From: Siphlonurus alternatus
Lineage: Eukaryota > Arthropoda > Insecta > Ephemeroptera > Siphlonuridae
Direction: 5' to 3'
Length of the DNA: 64,000 nt
NCBI GenBank assembly: GCA_949825025.1
Contig: OX463785.1
Coordinates: forward strand, 9,425,971 to 9,489,970
Both the position numbers and the translations under genes were made by a program. Positions 13,491 to 26,633 of this stretch are shown in pieces; within the stretch, counting starts at the first letter, position 1, and each line of letters begins with the position of its first letter. A model generated the notes under the pieces. That model worked only from the letters and a program-made list of their open reading frames with translations, had not been told where the DNA came from and did no database searches.

Positions 13491-13640
13491 ATTTATTTAT
13501 TTTTATTTTATTTATTTATTTTTATTTTATTTATTTTTTATTCACCCAAGTACATATACAAAAAAAAAACATATATGACAAACAATTGAGGTGAAAAGGA
13601 TAAAATACATACATAAATACATAAATAAATATGATACATA
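13490..13640 (-). repeat. Low-complexity TTTAT tract, possible LINE 3' tail
   Basis: An imperfect TTTAT/TTTATTTT repeat covers about 13490-13545. Read on the minus strand, a TACTTGGGTGAATAAA stretch precedes the A-rich repeat. That is how the 3' end of a non-LTR retrotransposon copy would look. No coding part remains, so the LINE reading is tentative. Confidence 0.35.
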
Positions 13641-14739
13641 CCGTGTTTTCTACTTGTTTATATTAACTTAAAACATACATTGTAACACTAGAATTTATCT
13701 TTACAAAGAACAACATTCTTTACTCATGAAAATGGTGTGAACGTCACAGAGGCGTGAAGATACTCAAGACGATTTTTATCTCCATTAAAACCGCAAGGGG
13801 AACCACACACCAATTATGTATAAAAATTACCTGGAGAGAACTGGGTCATCGTATCTCCTTGCATGATCCTATTTAGCTACAACATTTGATTGAGATGCAA
13901 GGTCTAACATTATTTCGTTAATGGTCTTGAAACGAAATTATTATTTTAATTCTCATATTAGTCATAATAATTTATTAAACGTCACAAATTCAGCAGTCAT
14001 AGGGAATTGCCCTGATTATTGGCAGTATTGCTTTGGTTCGTTTGCTTTGTTTTTATTACAAAAAAATAAGAAAATAAGACATAAAAATATATTTTAAATA
14101 CTTATTGTAATTATAAATAAATAACACATAATGAAAAATTGCAAAAGAAAACATAATAATTGATTAATTATATTAAAAAATATATATCAAAATTAAATAT
14201 TAAAATAAATCTGCACTAAATTTCAAAAATTGTATGATAATATTATAATATAAATCACTAAAGATGTATTAAAAGGTTTTAATTAACACGAAAAACACTC
14301 ATTCACAACAACCTTGCGTATTACGAAGTTAATTCTTCGTGTGAATTGACATCCATGTGCATAGTCAAAACTACCTTGTCGCAAATAGAGCTGCTTAGAA
14401 AGTTTACTGAACACATTTAATTCTGCGAAAGTAAAGAATGTTATATGATGATAAAAAAAGAAGAAAATCCTGTTCGCAAGGTCGTTGTAAAATATAAAAT
14501 TATTTGTGACTAAATTATACAAATTAAAATAAATTTTGATAATTGTTCGTGTTGTTTCCATTAGTGGACATGTCAATCATAAAATAGAAAGATTAATTAG
14601 CAATATTTCTGTAATTAAATTTCTAAGTACACTTTCCTCTACAATGTATATTATTAATTAATTGTATTTAATTTCACATTCTAATTTAGTGACATTTACT
14701 ATAATAATTAAAAGTAACAAAAGATTATATACATTGCTG

Positions 14740-14816
14740 GTGAAAGTGTTGTTAAATTAAGCCTAAAGGGTGTCGTCCATTGAGACCAAAAGTCGTGGGT
14801 TCGAGTCCACTCTCAC
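14740..14816 (+). pseudogene. tRNA-like pseudogene or orphan SINE head
   Basis: A perfect Pol III box B, GGTTCGAGTCC, lies at 14798-14808. GTGAAAG at 14740 and CTCTCAC at 14810-14816 could form 6 of 7 acceptor-stem pairs. The D arm and box A are degenerate, and the anticodon arm and variable region do not fold cleanly. It is probably a decayed tRNA or a tRNA-derived retroposon head and not a working tRNA. Confidence 0.45.
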
Positions 14817-15020
14817 TTTAATTATAATACATGAAGATCCTTTCATACCTATAATAATACATGCAACTCTTTTAATTTACACTGGCCCTTATGTAAAATT
14901 AAGTAATAATATTTTCTTGGTTTTTGTTTATAAATTATTCGTAGTATGCACGCGAGAATATATTTCGAATAAATGTCACAGATTTTAATAGGAACTTGAA
15001 CTTGGCCCATAGGTCTCTTA

Positions 15021-15164
15021 AGCCGGTATTACACGATACAATTTTTTTAGTTCTTGCATACAATTTTTTCTTGCAATATAACTTCAACTCCGTTTGTTTG
15101 TATGGAGATGAAATTTTATTGTAAGGACAAATTGTACGTAAAATTGTATCGTGTAATACAGGCT
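15021..15164. mobile_element. MITE family C, copy 1 (TTA duplication)
   Basis: The ends read AGCCGGTATTACACGATAC and the complement, with about 30 bp of inverted repeat. TTA flanks both sides (15018-15020 and 15165-15167). A 3-bp TWA duplication is typical of PIF/Harbinger-type elements. The interior contains TTTGTATGGAGATG. Related copies are at 17528-17681 and 41348-41611. Confidence 0.8.
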
Positions 15165-15167
15165 TTA

Positions 15168-17524
15168 ATATTGTGGTTATAAAATTGAAAATTGTTATAT
15201 TAGGTCATTAGTCATTAGGTTATTAAAAATATATTTTTGCATGTGACAGATTGTATCATTTTTAAAGATCTTTTTGAGATATCTATATTATTTTTTATTT
15301 ATTTTTAGTGAACCACGTTAAAAATTATAGCAGGGAACAGAGATATTATCATTATGAAATTATGATCATAATTTAATACACAATAATGTGAAATGAACAT
15401 TAATTAAATTGGTTTCCAACGGATTCCCTGAATATTAAATAAAAATTCGTAAATTCAATTACATCATCGTGGCAAAACAGCCACTAAAATTATCAATAAA
15501 GGTCACTGTCAATATACAAAGATAGGAAAATAGCTCTTATAAGAAAGCACATTGTCTTGCTTTGCTCTGTTGACATACGCCATGGTCACACTTATTTTTT
15601 GTTATCAAAAGTAAATGTCCTTTAATAGAGCACTTATCAAAACTTTCAGGGCGATTAACCATGCAAAATACAATGTCATTATTAACCTTGCATTTCGTAC
15701 AATTTTTTCTACAGTTTTTGAATGAAAAACATGTCTAATGTAATAATATAAACGATAAAAAAGTTAGATATTTAACTTCATTGGTAAATTTGCATGTTTA
15801 TCATCCATATCAACATTGAAATATACGTTAGAAATTTAATCTTGAAAAAATATTTATTATATTTTTTTACTAATATTTCCAAATAAAATGCATAGTGTGG
15901 TTATTTTTTCATTTTTGTATTTCCTATATAAAGCCCAACATGTTATAGATTCACCGATCCAGTAATGCATAACCATTATTAGAAATTTATTAGGCAATAT
16001 TAAATACTAATAATATTAGATTTCGTAAGGAAGAAATGCATTTTAAAGAATGATATTATTTTATAATATAAGCTTTCATTAACATGATGAATAGAAAAAA
16101 GAAAGAGTTTCCGAGACAGAAGTTTTTTGTTTACATTTGAAAGCATAAAAATCTTTATTTTAAATTTTGTTTAATCGTTTTTTAACAGTCGAGACCATTT
16201 CCGGAAGTATTATACTAGATAGGTTTTCTATATTGAATTCAAAAGACTTTATCCTAACAATTAAATAAATAATTTACCTATCTAATTTTCTTGTTAAGTC
16301 ACAAATTCAATGATTAATCACTTTATAATCACAGATCTTATGACATGATCATGCACTACAGTTAAAATTTCTTTAATATCTGTTTACTAAGCACAATGTA
16401 AATGTTGAGCCTAATCGTTTCAGAATTAATAATTAGTCCCACAATACATCATAAGGTAAACCTGATTCATAATTATCTCTAAACATATATTGTATAATAT
16501 TGAGTACACAGCATATTTAAAACAATCATTAATTATACTGCAGATTACAAGTTAATATATTTTTTTTTAGCTCAAAGCCCTTGTTGTAAACTACGTAAAT
16601 TTATCAGAAAATCAAGAATCAGTTTTTCCTTTACAAAAAATTCATCTAATATAACTTGATCCTTGAATCAATTTTACGAAACTGATTTAATTTACTGGAA
16701 TGAATGGCACATGTGATGTCTACAATTTTCTGTTGAAATATGCATAGCTAATTTACTGAATAAAACATTTCTTTCATAAAATTTCATTCTTATAACATTG
16801 AAATAGAAGTGAATACACAAAAAATATTTATTTAACACGTAACATAGATCTCTAGTTTAGTATAAGAAAAGTTAAACATATTCAAACAATGTTTCTATTA
16901 TTTCCATGAGACATAAAAAAAATAAGGCCACGCACTGACCAGCCTTATATAACTACAATAGTTTAGCCTATAAGAAATTTAAGTGTCATGCTTATTTGAC
17001 ATTTCCCTTTTGTATCTTTTGAATGTTATACACGCGTGTCTCATAATACACCTTGGGTAATAGAAAAACATTAGAAACGTTATTGCTATGATAAGACATT
17101 AAACAAAATCAAACCAAACTATTGTTCAATTATTTGCAATTAGAAAATATTGTATTTTAACCTTCGATAAAATTTTATAGTTTTATTTTTTATTATATAA
17201 CATAAATGTAACACTTGTAAATATTTGATGAAATAGAAAAACAATTATCAATGATAGTTGTTTTGTTATTATTAATTAAGAGCCCTTTTTAATTTTATGT
17301 ACTCAAATAAACTATCAGTTTATAACAATTGAGAACAGTTCTGCTGTTATTTTCTTGCAGCACGTCATAAGTGTTTCCTTATTTTTGTGTTTACAGGGAT
17401 TCATTGCACAACCTTCGGGAAGTGGTTTGTTCTTATTGGACTGTTTGTGAATTTTCTGCCTCTGACTTATTATTTATGTACTCATGAGGGAAATATAATA
17501 AAATAAAATAAGTGAAATTTATTG
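15168..17524. other. AT-rich spacer
   Basis: No gene or RNA gene can be supported. There are only short chance frames. Confidence 0.55.
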
Positions 17525-17527
17525 TAA

Positions 17528-17681
17528 AACCGATATTACACTATACAATTTGTCTAACTATTGAATACAATATTTCCTTATAAGAAAATTTCATCTTCAT
17601 ACAAACAAATGGAGTTCAAATTTTTTAATATGGAAAAATTGTATTCAATAGTTAAAAAAATTGTATCGTGTAATACCGGCT
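17528..17681. mobile_element. MITE family C, copy 2 (TAA duplication)
   Basis: Same family as 15021-15164. The ends are AACCGATATTACAC and, at the right, the complement of AGCCGGTATTACACGATAC. TAA flanks both sides (17525-17527 and 17682-17684). The interior is in the opposite orientation to copy 1 (CATACAAACAAATGG near the centre). Confidence 0.8.
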
Positions 17682-17881
17682 TAATATATATATGTAACCT
17701 TTCGTTATGTATTCATGTGTCTTCAATTATATATTAAAGGAGAATTAAGATTATTTAACTGTTAATAAACTTGTCACTATTATTTGACGCAGTGAAATTA
17801 ACCCTTAGATAATAGAGGACGTGATTTACAAAAAGAGATAAGGAGGTTTCTAACTATCCACGTTTAGTGTCAATCACTATA

Positions 17882-17987
17882 ACGTTTACATGACGGTGTT
17901 TAATACGGATCCGTTGACGACGGATAATGTTGTTATTCTTATGATGCGTCGTCAACGGATACGTATTAAACACCGTCATGTAAACGT
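17882..17987. repeat. Short near-perfect palindromic MITE
   Basis: Arms of about 45 bp, beginning ACGTTTACATGACGGTG, are inverted copies separated by roughly 15-20 bp. The arms are almost identical, which suggests a fairly young insertion or selection for the hairpin. No target-site duplication is evident. Confidence 0.8.
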
Positions 17988-19101
17988 AGGGATTGAATGA
18001 GACATCAGGCGCTAACCGTGGCTAAGAAACCTGCATGGTTATATTCCAAGTCCTCATGAATCGCCCCTAAATATCAACGATAATCATTTTAATAATAAAT
18101 AACTCAAAAATCAAAATAAGTACTATAGTTATTACATTGTTATTTCCTTAATTCTGTAATATTTATGTAACTTATACTTTAATAAACAAAACAGCATATT
18201 TTCCCAGTAAAAATATAAACAATGTTTTACAATAAAATTATTATACTAGATGGATAATACGATATTCAAAATTTTTCCCATCACTGTAGGAAGTGTTCTA
18301 CAATTTGCATTTCTTTAAATTAATGACAAAAAACTACAACTTACATAGTCTTTTTTTAGAAAGTTGTCATTACTAATTAAAAAAATACTTGCATTTTTGT
18401 AAGTAAAACCTGTATTTCATGAAACGTGAACTACTGTATTAAATGCGTACGTGCACTTTCTAATGCATTGCAGTAAGATTATTATATAAGAAGGAAGTGC
18501 ATATGCAATACATTTTATTACTGCATTATTGTATAGGTAATGTAAGTTATTAAATACTCTCTCTTTTTACCTGCATAACCATATTATTATATGCATAATT
18601 TTATGTCATATTATTACATCATATATAAAGTGCATTATGTGTTACATATTACTTTTAATTTCTTAATGTTTAAAATTAAAAACAATGGAGAGTGACATTT
18701 CATTTTTATTATAAAATTATCATTAGGAATGGTCTAGTGATCATCTTTTCTTTAATCCAAAGCTTTTATTATTATTTCATAATAGTTTCACGACAAGCTG
18801 CTTAGAAGAGCTGATCCATACATCATGATGCATAATACAGAAAAATTAAATAATATACAAATGAATTTAAAAATAATTCAAAATATTTTTTTGTAAATTG
18901 AGTTGCAGTTTATAACATAACGTGAATTCAATTTGAAAATTAGATATTACAAAAATTATCTTAGGTAATTTAAAATAAATGTAAATTAATTCATGTCAAA
19001 AGTAACACTTTAGAGGTATATCGTCGCATAACAAAAAAAAAATGTGTTAAGCATTATCTATACATTATAATTTACGTACGAGAGTCTAACTATTAAGTCG
19101 A
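17988..19101. other. AT-rich spacer
   Basis: I see no feature that I can support in this stretch. Confidence 0.55.
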
Positions 19102-19381
19102 TAGAGGCTTCAATTCAGCTGATTTTGCATGTTCCCACCATCTTATCCAAATCTATGTTAAAAAAATATATATATACTGGAAATTGCTTTTTATGCATAA
19201 AAGAAGCTTTTTAGACAAAATAAGCTCTGAATTCATTATCAGAAGACTACTAAATGGGTAGTAGGAGATGGTTTCAAATCAATGTTTAATTAATAGTTAC
19301 TGAGATAAAAGAAAAAAAAAAATCTAACATTGTGGCTTATGGAGAAAATTTTTACGACGGAATACTTACTTGAAGCCTCTA
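19102..19381. mobile_element. MITE family K, copy 1 (TA-flanked)
   Basis: The terminal repeats are GAGGCTTCAA and TTGAAGCCTC, each bounded by TA, which fits a Tc1/mariner-type duplication. The left part carries CAGCTGATTTTGC and TTCCCACC; the right part carries GGTTTCAAAT and TTATGGAGAA. Both parts recur at 49403-49646 and 59004-59265, each with one decayed end. Confidence 0.75.
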
Positions 19382-20968
19382 CAAAAAATGATACATCATC
19401 AAACAGTCGTAGTAGATACAGACAAAAGCCACCACAAAGTTCCTACTTCCGAGTGTAATTAATGAAGGCTTGGCTGGCTATTCAGGCTAATGTCCAAGTT
19501 TCGATTTTAATGTTCTTTGCTTTAGTTCAATATTGGATCATTTTTTTCATACTTTCTTCTTTATAATTAAATTTTAATCAATAAAATTCAAAATGGTCAA
19601 GGTAATGTCACATCTTACGAGGTTTCCATTATTAATTGAGCAGATGTCCCAAAATATCACCATCAAATTTTAATTTTATCATCCTGTATTTCTTTAATTA
19701 ATAAATTTTAATAAAAATATGAATTCGATTTGTTAAAACATATATATTATTAATAAATTTGAGCTTTTAGCGAGAAATTTTTAAAACGTGCATCAATTAA
19801 TATATTAATTTTATAAAATAACTGATGCAATTATAAGCATAATTATGTCCTAATGTTATTTATAAAGGATATAATGTTTCATCGTTTCATGTGTGTTATT
19901 TATGTTTTAATTTTATATTTTTTTTGTATCAAGTTCAAGTATATAATGAGAAAAAAAGAATGTTGCAAAATTTACTACATAATTTTATAGTGAAGATCAT
20001 TCTTTATGTAATACATAAAAAGTTTTTTTTTTTTTTTTTCCAAGTGTTATTATTAAAATATTTTAAATATATTAACTTGGATCATACCATGAAAAATCCA
20101 TTTAAAGTACTTAAAAACTTTTTTAAAGTTCTTACTCTATTTTATGCTACACGAAACAAGTAATACTTTTTTTTTTTTTTTATCTGACAGCATTTAAATT
20201 GTTACAAAGACTGCAATGCGTCTAAAAGCTCTCAACTAAATTTCTTACTGAGAAAGTATTTTAAACAATTAAACTTAAAAGCGGCACGAGAAAATTACAG
20301 TATTTAAATTCAAATGCATTTCACCTGTTTAATGTATTTCCATTTTTATATATAATTAGATATTAAGAAGATATTTTGTATAGAGTTATATTATCCTTTT
20401 TTTATTATTTATCATGGATATTAGTTTAAATGTAATAATTAAATTTCTCTTCTGATATTCAACTTGCTGTACTTCCCGAGACGTTTTTTGTTTACGTGTA
20501 TGCAATATATTTACAATACAACAAAATAGTCAAATTAATATGATATTCCCTCCGGGAGTATTATAAAGTTTGTGACAGTTTTGTTTGTAATTTTGTTTTG
20601 AAACTTTTCAGAGGGGTTTACGTATTCCAGCACTGAAATTTGAATAGGACATCCAGAATCATTACATTTTCGGAGAAATTGTCTTGTGTGAATATTAGTG
20701 TCAAAACTAGCATCTTTGTTTTACGCATACATAATTGTAAACAAATATAGGCTTGTTAATTATCATGTTTCTATTTGTCGAATTTTGAAGCTCGTAAGGA
20801 AAATTCCCCTTCAAATGGAAATGTCCAATGTGTCTGGATTGGATTATTTTATTTAATTGGAGTGTACACGCATTGTCTTGAAAAATTCTCCTTTTCCAAT
20901 AGATAATAATTTCATCAGTTTATTGTTTGAACAGTGTTAGTTTGAAAAAAAAAAAATCTCCAAGGCAT
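19382..20968. other. AT-rich spacer
   Basis: Poly-T runs are present at about 20023-20040 and 20167-20180. A fragment at about 20541-20580 (GATATTCCCTCCGGGAGTA) resembles one end of the element at 40710-41211. No gene is seen. Confidence 0.5.
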
Positions 20969-21090
20969 TAGGTCTGTTCGTAAATACACAATCAGAAGGA
21001 ATCGATTATTTGTGATGAACCTTATGTTCCATGTACAGGAGGTTCATCACAAATAATCGATTCTTTCTGATTGTGCATTTACCTATTTAC
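20969..21090. mobile_element. MITE family F, copy 1
   Basis: The element is a hairpin with arms of about 45 bp (ACACAATCAG...GATTATTTGTGATGAACC and the complement). It opens with TAGGTCTGTTCGTAAA. The same opening occurs in the element at 55984-56144, so both belong to one family. Confidence 0.7.
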
Positions 21091-22714
21091 CTATTGTCTG
21101 TACATTGTAACAAATAAAATTAATAATTAATAAGAAAAAAACATATGATGATTTGGTGCATGGTCAAACATGTAAATAAGCCATTAAAGGTTGTTACTTC
21201 CTTTAAAAATACATAAGAAAATGACTATTAGTGCTAGTTTTTGTAGGCAGAGGACTTGTATATAAATATTTATATATAGGAGACTTGAACGCATGGTGGT
21301 TTATTAGTTCCAAATATTGTTAATTTTTCAAAAGAAGCATTTGTTAGGTGTCATGAATATCTTGGTTATATTACAGGTATTTACAAACAATTAAGACTGC
21401 ACTTATATATAGGGCAATTTTTTTAAGGCTTGAAAAATTATTTACTGTCAAAAATCAAGCCTTTTGCAGTCTTTAATAATGATGCCCGAAGTATAAATCT
21501 TAATTCTTTGTCAATGCCCCATCGTATAATATATTTCAAATATAATTATCTTTTACTATTTTATGAGATATACCTCATTCGTTAACAAGCTTTAAATAAA
21601 AATTTAAGTAATATTTTTAAAACAAAACTATTTAAACGATACATATAAAACCCAATTAAGAAACAACAACAAAATTGCATAAAAATACTAACAGGTGTTT
21701 TATAAAAGAAGAAGTCATAAAAATATTAATTAATAATATTTTACCTTATAGTCACGAGTGAAGAAGATAATATTATCCGAATGGAACTGCACGAGATGAG
21801 ATTAGCCACCATGCTAGGTGGTTCACATGCGAGTGCCGACTGAAAATTATCTAACTAACTTGCTGATCCAGCCAGGAGGAGAAAGTTTCGCTCAAAACTT
21901 CACCTGGCTACTAACATTGGCTCTTAGCAGGTTGTTGCTAGTAGTAGGCCTTTCTCCTTCCACTATTTTATCTTTTAAAAAAAATATATAATCTTAGTCA
22001 TCCCTACTACATATTGCATTATTCAAGTGATGATTTACTTTTAAAAAAAAATGATATTTTATGTAATATTTTTCGTCATTATTTGAAATGGATAAGGAAT
22101 AAATATTTTAAGTAAATTTTTTTTGCGGATTATTTAAATGTATGTTTTTAAGTGTGTACAGAGCAGTACAGTATATAATATACCCTGGTATATATAAGTG
22201 TAGTAGCTATCACCGTTATGTTATGATACACTATTTGTGGTATACGCTATTTGTCGTCACCTTTGGTGAATTCCCGTGCAGAAACTTGTAAATTTGCAAA
22301 TAAAACTTTTAATTAAACTTGTTCACAAAATAAAATATTTTTTTACAAAAAAAATTAATTTTAATTAAATATAAATTTGAATTTTGTTTAATTTTCTTTT
22401 TATAAAATTAAGTTAATTTACAGGTTTTTAATTCCAAGAATATATCAGAATTAATTATGTTTATAAAACGTTTTTAAAATAGTGGAATTTATGTATTTAA
22501 ATTGCACGTGACTTACAAATAATTCAAAATTGAAAATCCGACGTGTGTATACATGTGTTGCGTTGACTGAAAAATATGCAGCAATATAAAATTTCACTGA
22601 ATGATTCACCAATGAAATTTCACTGATAATATAATCAAATTTTCAGCAATTCCGCAACGCCTTTTAGATTTTTTTGTTTTTCCAACTGAAGTGACAATTG
22701 TGTGAATTTAATTA
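21091..22714. other. AT-rich spacer
   Basis: A GC-richer patch at about 21780-21960 has no reading frame or recognisable repeat partner. Nothing else can be supported. Confidence 0.5.
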
Positions 22715-22990
22715 ACTGCCCGGCTCTTCGTGGACTCAACGTATCAACTTACTAAGGGTCTTGTGGTTCCCTTCCAAACCGGGTCCTTCTAAACGTGGTC
22801 TATGGCAATCCATCCCAGCATTCGCCTGATTGTAACTGAGGAAACCATGGGAACCTCAGACTGGAGGATGCCATCAATTACCTTCAAAATGCACAATTAT
22901 TACTTGTGAAAAGTTCGGTGAAGCCTGTGGGATCAAACTCACGTTCATCCGATTACGAATCGGATGCTCATAACACTGCGTCTTATATTT
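22715..22990 (-). repeat. tRNA-head SINE copy
   Basis: Read on the minus strand, the copy starts near 22990 with a tRNA-like head (AACGTGAGTTTGATCCCAC matches box B poorly). It then has the SINE body CTGAGGTTCCCATGGTTTCC and AGGCGAATGCTGGGATGG. This is the best preserved copy of the body in the window. Related copies are at 5625, 34785 and 27840. Confidence 0.65.
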
Positions 22991-23566
22991 TTGATATCCT
23001 TCTTTGGTGTAATAAAGAGATAATATGCCTTCACATTAAATTTTTGCCATCAAATTAATTATTTTTTTATGTCACCATCATATTTGAAAGCAAATATGTA
23101 CAGCCTATGATCGAAATAAAAATTTGAATTTGAAAGCTTAATAAATTAAATAAATTAACAGGAAATTTTGACATTTTACAAGGCACAATTGAGTACACAA
23201 AAAAAAATTATACAGTCTCATGAATAAACATAATTATGTTATTATTGGATTATGTTAGTGAAAACGGTGCACAATAAAAAAAAAAAGAAAAAAAAAAAGA
23301 AACCTCATACATAGAAAACTGCATGCATACCATTTTGCTTTCAATTTGTATTAGATACAAGTTTTGCAATTAAAAATAAATAAAAATATGTTGTTATATT
23401 AAATTTGGTTGCGGTTATTAGACAATTCTATTACATAAACTTGCATAATATTCAAAAACTGAAGCCGTAACTTCATCAATCTTTGCATTAAAATATTACG
23501 AGTATATAATGAAACATAACTATTCTATAGACGACTGAGTTCATTGAAAAGAAAACGACCTTTCTG

Positions 23567-23608
<42 letters not shown>

Positions 23609-24531
23609 AATTGCCATGCAAAATGTTTATGTTTTCATTGAATATAAAATAATTTTATAACTGAACTTATTAAGATAATACATAGACTGAATAGTTTTTT
23701 ACATTTACGAATGTCGGCAAATAACTTTTGCATGAAAAAAAAATGTTCAGTTTTTATGAATATTTTAATATAAAAAATGTAGTTGCTTTAACTTTTCATA
23801 TTTATCTGACATGCAAAACCAAACTTTTTTCTCTCATATCTTTTAAAAAAATATAATATATAATTCCCATTTTGCTCGATAAAACTGATCTGCATGACAA
23901 GAACATGCCAATGCAATTTCACACCTCTAAAACTTATAAATTTTTAGCACCAGGAAATGCATGCATGAATCAAATTTTTAATTTCATATTATTAAAAAAT
24001 TATTTATTGTAAAATAAAAAAAAAAAAAAATCTAAATTTGATAATTTAGATTTCAATAATTTCAAACATTTTTTTTCAAATTTTCAACATGTTTTTATGC
24101 AATTGTATCTCCGATTACTTAATTACGTATTTATGTGGATCATAGTAGCAACATTAAAACTGTACCACCAACTTTCTTCGATCATATAACGAATACTTTC
24201 CTGCAGGTACGTGCAGGTAGACAGGTGCGATGAGTAAGGACATTTCTTTAATTACGTAACGATAAATTCAATGTAAGATTTCTAAACACTTTGGAACATT
24301 TCATAATTACAATGATACTATTCATGTTCATGGTGCATATCGTGGGATTTTAAAGTACATTGTAGTTATATTGGAAAAAGATTTTTCAAATTTTATAAAA
24401 CCCTAGTAATTGTCAAGTTTCATTACTAACAATTGCATTAAGAAAACTTGATCTCACAATTTATAAAAAAAAACAGTAAAACAATAACAAAGTTATAATA
24501 TAGTAAACTGTGTATGATTGTTGTATATATT
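22991..24531. other. AT-rich spacer with a 38-bp poly-T tract
   Basis: A T run lies at 23569-23606, and A-rich runs at about 23274-23300 and 24018-24031. No gene is seen. Confidence 0.55.
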
Positions 24532-24798
24532 CCCTAGTTGAAAAATTACGTCTTCAACTCATCCTTTACACGTCTAACGCTAATATTTTTATCTCTAAAA
24601 CACTAATTATTTCCTCTTCGCTCAAAGTGAGGATGAAATGAAGACATTATTTCTAAAATTTTTTGCTCCAGAAGAGGAAGGAAGACGTAATCTCCTCTTT
24701 TCCCCTCTTTGTTTCTCTAAAATGGTGCAAAATAAGAGGAAATTAGACAAGAGGAGAGCTTAATAGCGAATATAAGGTGAAAATTATTTCAATTCAGG
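24532..24798. mobile_element. MITE family J, copy 1
   Basis: The ends are CCCTAGTTGAAAAATT and AATTATTTCAATTCAGG, an imperfect inverted repeat. The interior has CTCTTCGCTCAAAGTGAGG and GATGAAATGAAGAC. A second copy with the same order and ends lies at 48500-48768. Confidence 0.75.
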
Positions 24799-26626
24799 TT
24801 TGTTCTGTGATATATATATGCAGCATCAAATGTTACAAAAGTTACCCTCTTGAACACTCTCTAGTATAATATGGACTTGATTATGTAGTCTAGATAGGCA
24901 TGTTGAGCTCGAACTTTTTGTATAATCTTACCCAAAGCCTATATACTAGTATATAGGCTTACCTAAGATCTTACCTGTTGATCTTACCTAAGATTGCAAA
25001 TATGCATTTTCTTTTTCTCTGCAGTTCCAGCAAATATGGCAAGGGTAATTAACATAATTATTGGAGCTGTGCCAACTGTGCAACATATGATATCCAATCT
25101 ATAAACACAACTTGTTATGGAATAATCAAATTGAAAACAGTGCTCAATGTTAACAACTAGCCTTGCTTGATAGCAGCAAAGTCTTACGCTCGTTTTTTTT
25201 TTTAAGCAAAATTGTTGATAATGACTCTGGTGAAAAGAAATAACACAGTTGTTAATTTACATGTTAACGTATGGAAAATGATCATTAATTATGAAAGTGT
25301 AAAGGGTAACTAGCGCCATTATGCTCTGTCGTTATGTGCTCTGATGGGCGAAAACATATGCATCTTAACAATAAACAATCTGTTGACAGTAAAAAAACTT
25401 CATCGGATAGACAATATAAATAATGGTTTGTTACAATAATTTCGAGTAGAAGATTTTGGACAGAACAATAAACAAGATAACATTGATAAGAGTCAGTCAG
25501 ATCAGCAAGGTTATCATAAGAATTAACGTTACATTTCCAACATACAAGTTTCTAATTGAGAAGTTTTACTCTGTCACTACCAAGATAAAAAAATGAATAT
25601 CATCATGCATTTGATTAAAAATGAAAGCTGATACATTGAAAATATTATTACAATTATTTATAAAGTACGGAAGTCATATACTTGCTTATTGGAATGACAA
25701 TACTATATGTTGGGGTTGAGAAAGTATTACCTCTCTTCATATGTTGGTTAACTCAAGCAAAGCCACATGTTAGCAAACACAATAAAGTGTTAATTTGATT
25801 TGACACCTTGCACATGAGTCAGCGTTATTGTATTATGTGCTTGATTTGGTCAGATTTAATTTATGTATTATTTATGTTCATGCAGTTGTCTTCTTCACAC
25901 AGACTAACAAGTGTTCTGTAGTGTATATGAAATGTAAATATGATTTCGCATTTTTTGTTGCAATAATTTAATAGTTTTTTTAACATGGTTTTTAAATATT
26001 GTACAATTATATGTATAATTATTAAATGATTTTCTATATCATATTAAATAAAATTATATTTATGTAATTTACTTTTTTTAATTCACATTTTATTTTTAAA
26101 TAGTAAAAAACAACTTGTTACTTTATTACGCAAATTAAGTTTGCCCAATTCAGCGAAATGAACAAAGACGTCAAAAACTGTTCATTATTTTAGATATTAA
26201 GAAAAGAAAAAAAAAAAATGCTAAACTATGAAGCATATCGTAATACTCAATCATTTTAAGTAGTAAAGACCTAGTTATTATCTCTAAGATTACTATTATA
26301 GAAAAATAAATATAACTGTAAAAGTTAAAAATAAATTACTGAATAAAGTATTATAAAAAAACACGTCAAAATCAAACAAAATTTGCGATATATACACATT
26401 TCATGTGATGCGATTAAAAAAGTAAGTCTTATCAGGAAGCTTAAATTAAATATCCGGTTTCATTCTGATAGATCTCAATTGGATGCCACCAATATAGAAA
26501 CAGAACGCCCTTGTTGATTTCATATTACCAAATCTAACGAATTTTGCATAGTATTTTTACATTCACTTTCGTGCTAAAATTTTTCCAGGTTAAAATTTAC
26601 ACAACATAATTTTTCTGTAAATAAAC
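24799..26626. other. AT-rich spacer
   Basis: I find no coding frame, RNA gene or repeat pair that I can support. Confidence 0.55.
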
Positions 26627-26633
26627 GTAATGA

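Noticed and set aside
14283..14576. 97-codon minus-strand frame
   Set aside because: It is rich in Phe, Ile and Asn as expected from AT-rich DNA, and no motif or neighbour supports it.
14740..14816. Functional tRNA gene
   Set aside because: Box B is perfect, but the D arm, anticodon arm and variable loop do not fold properly. It is called a pseudogene or SINE head instead.
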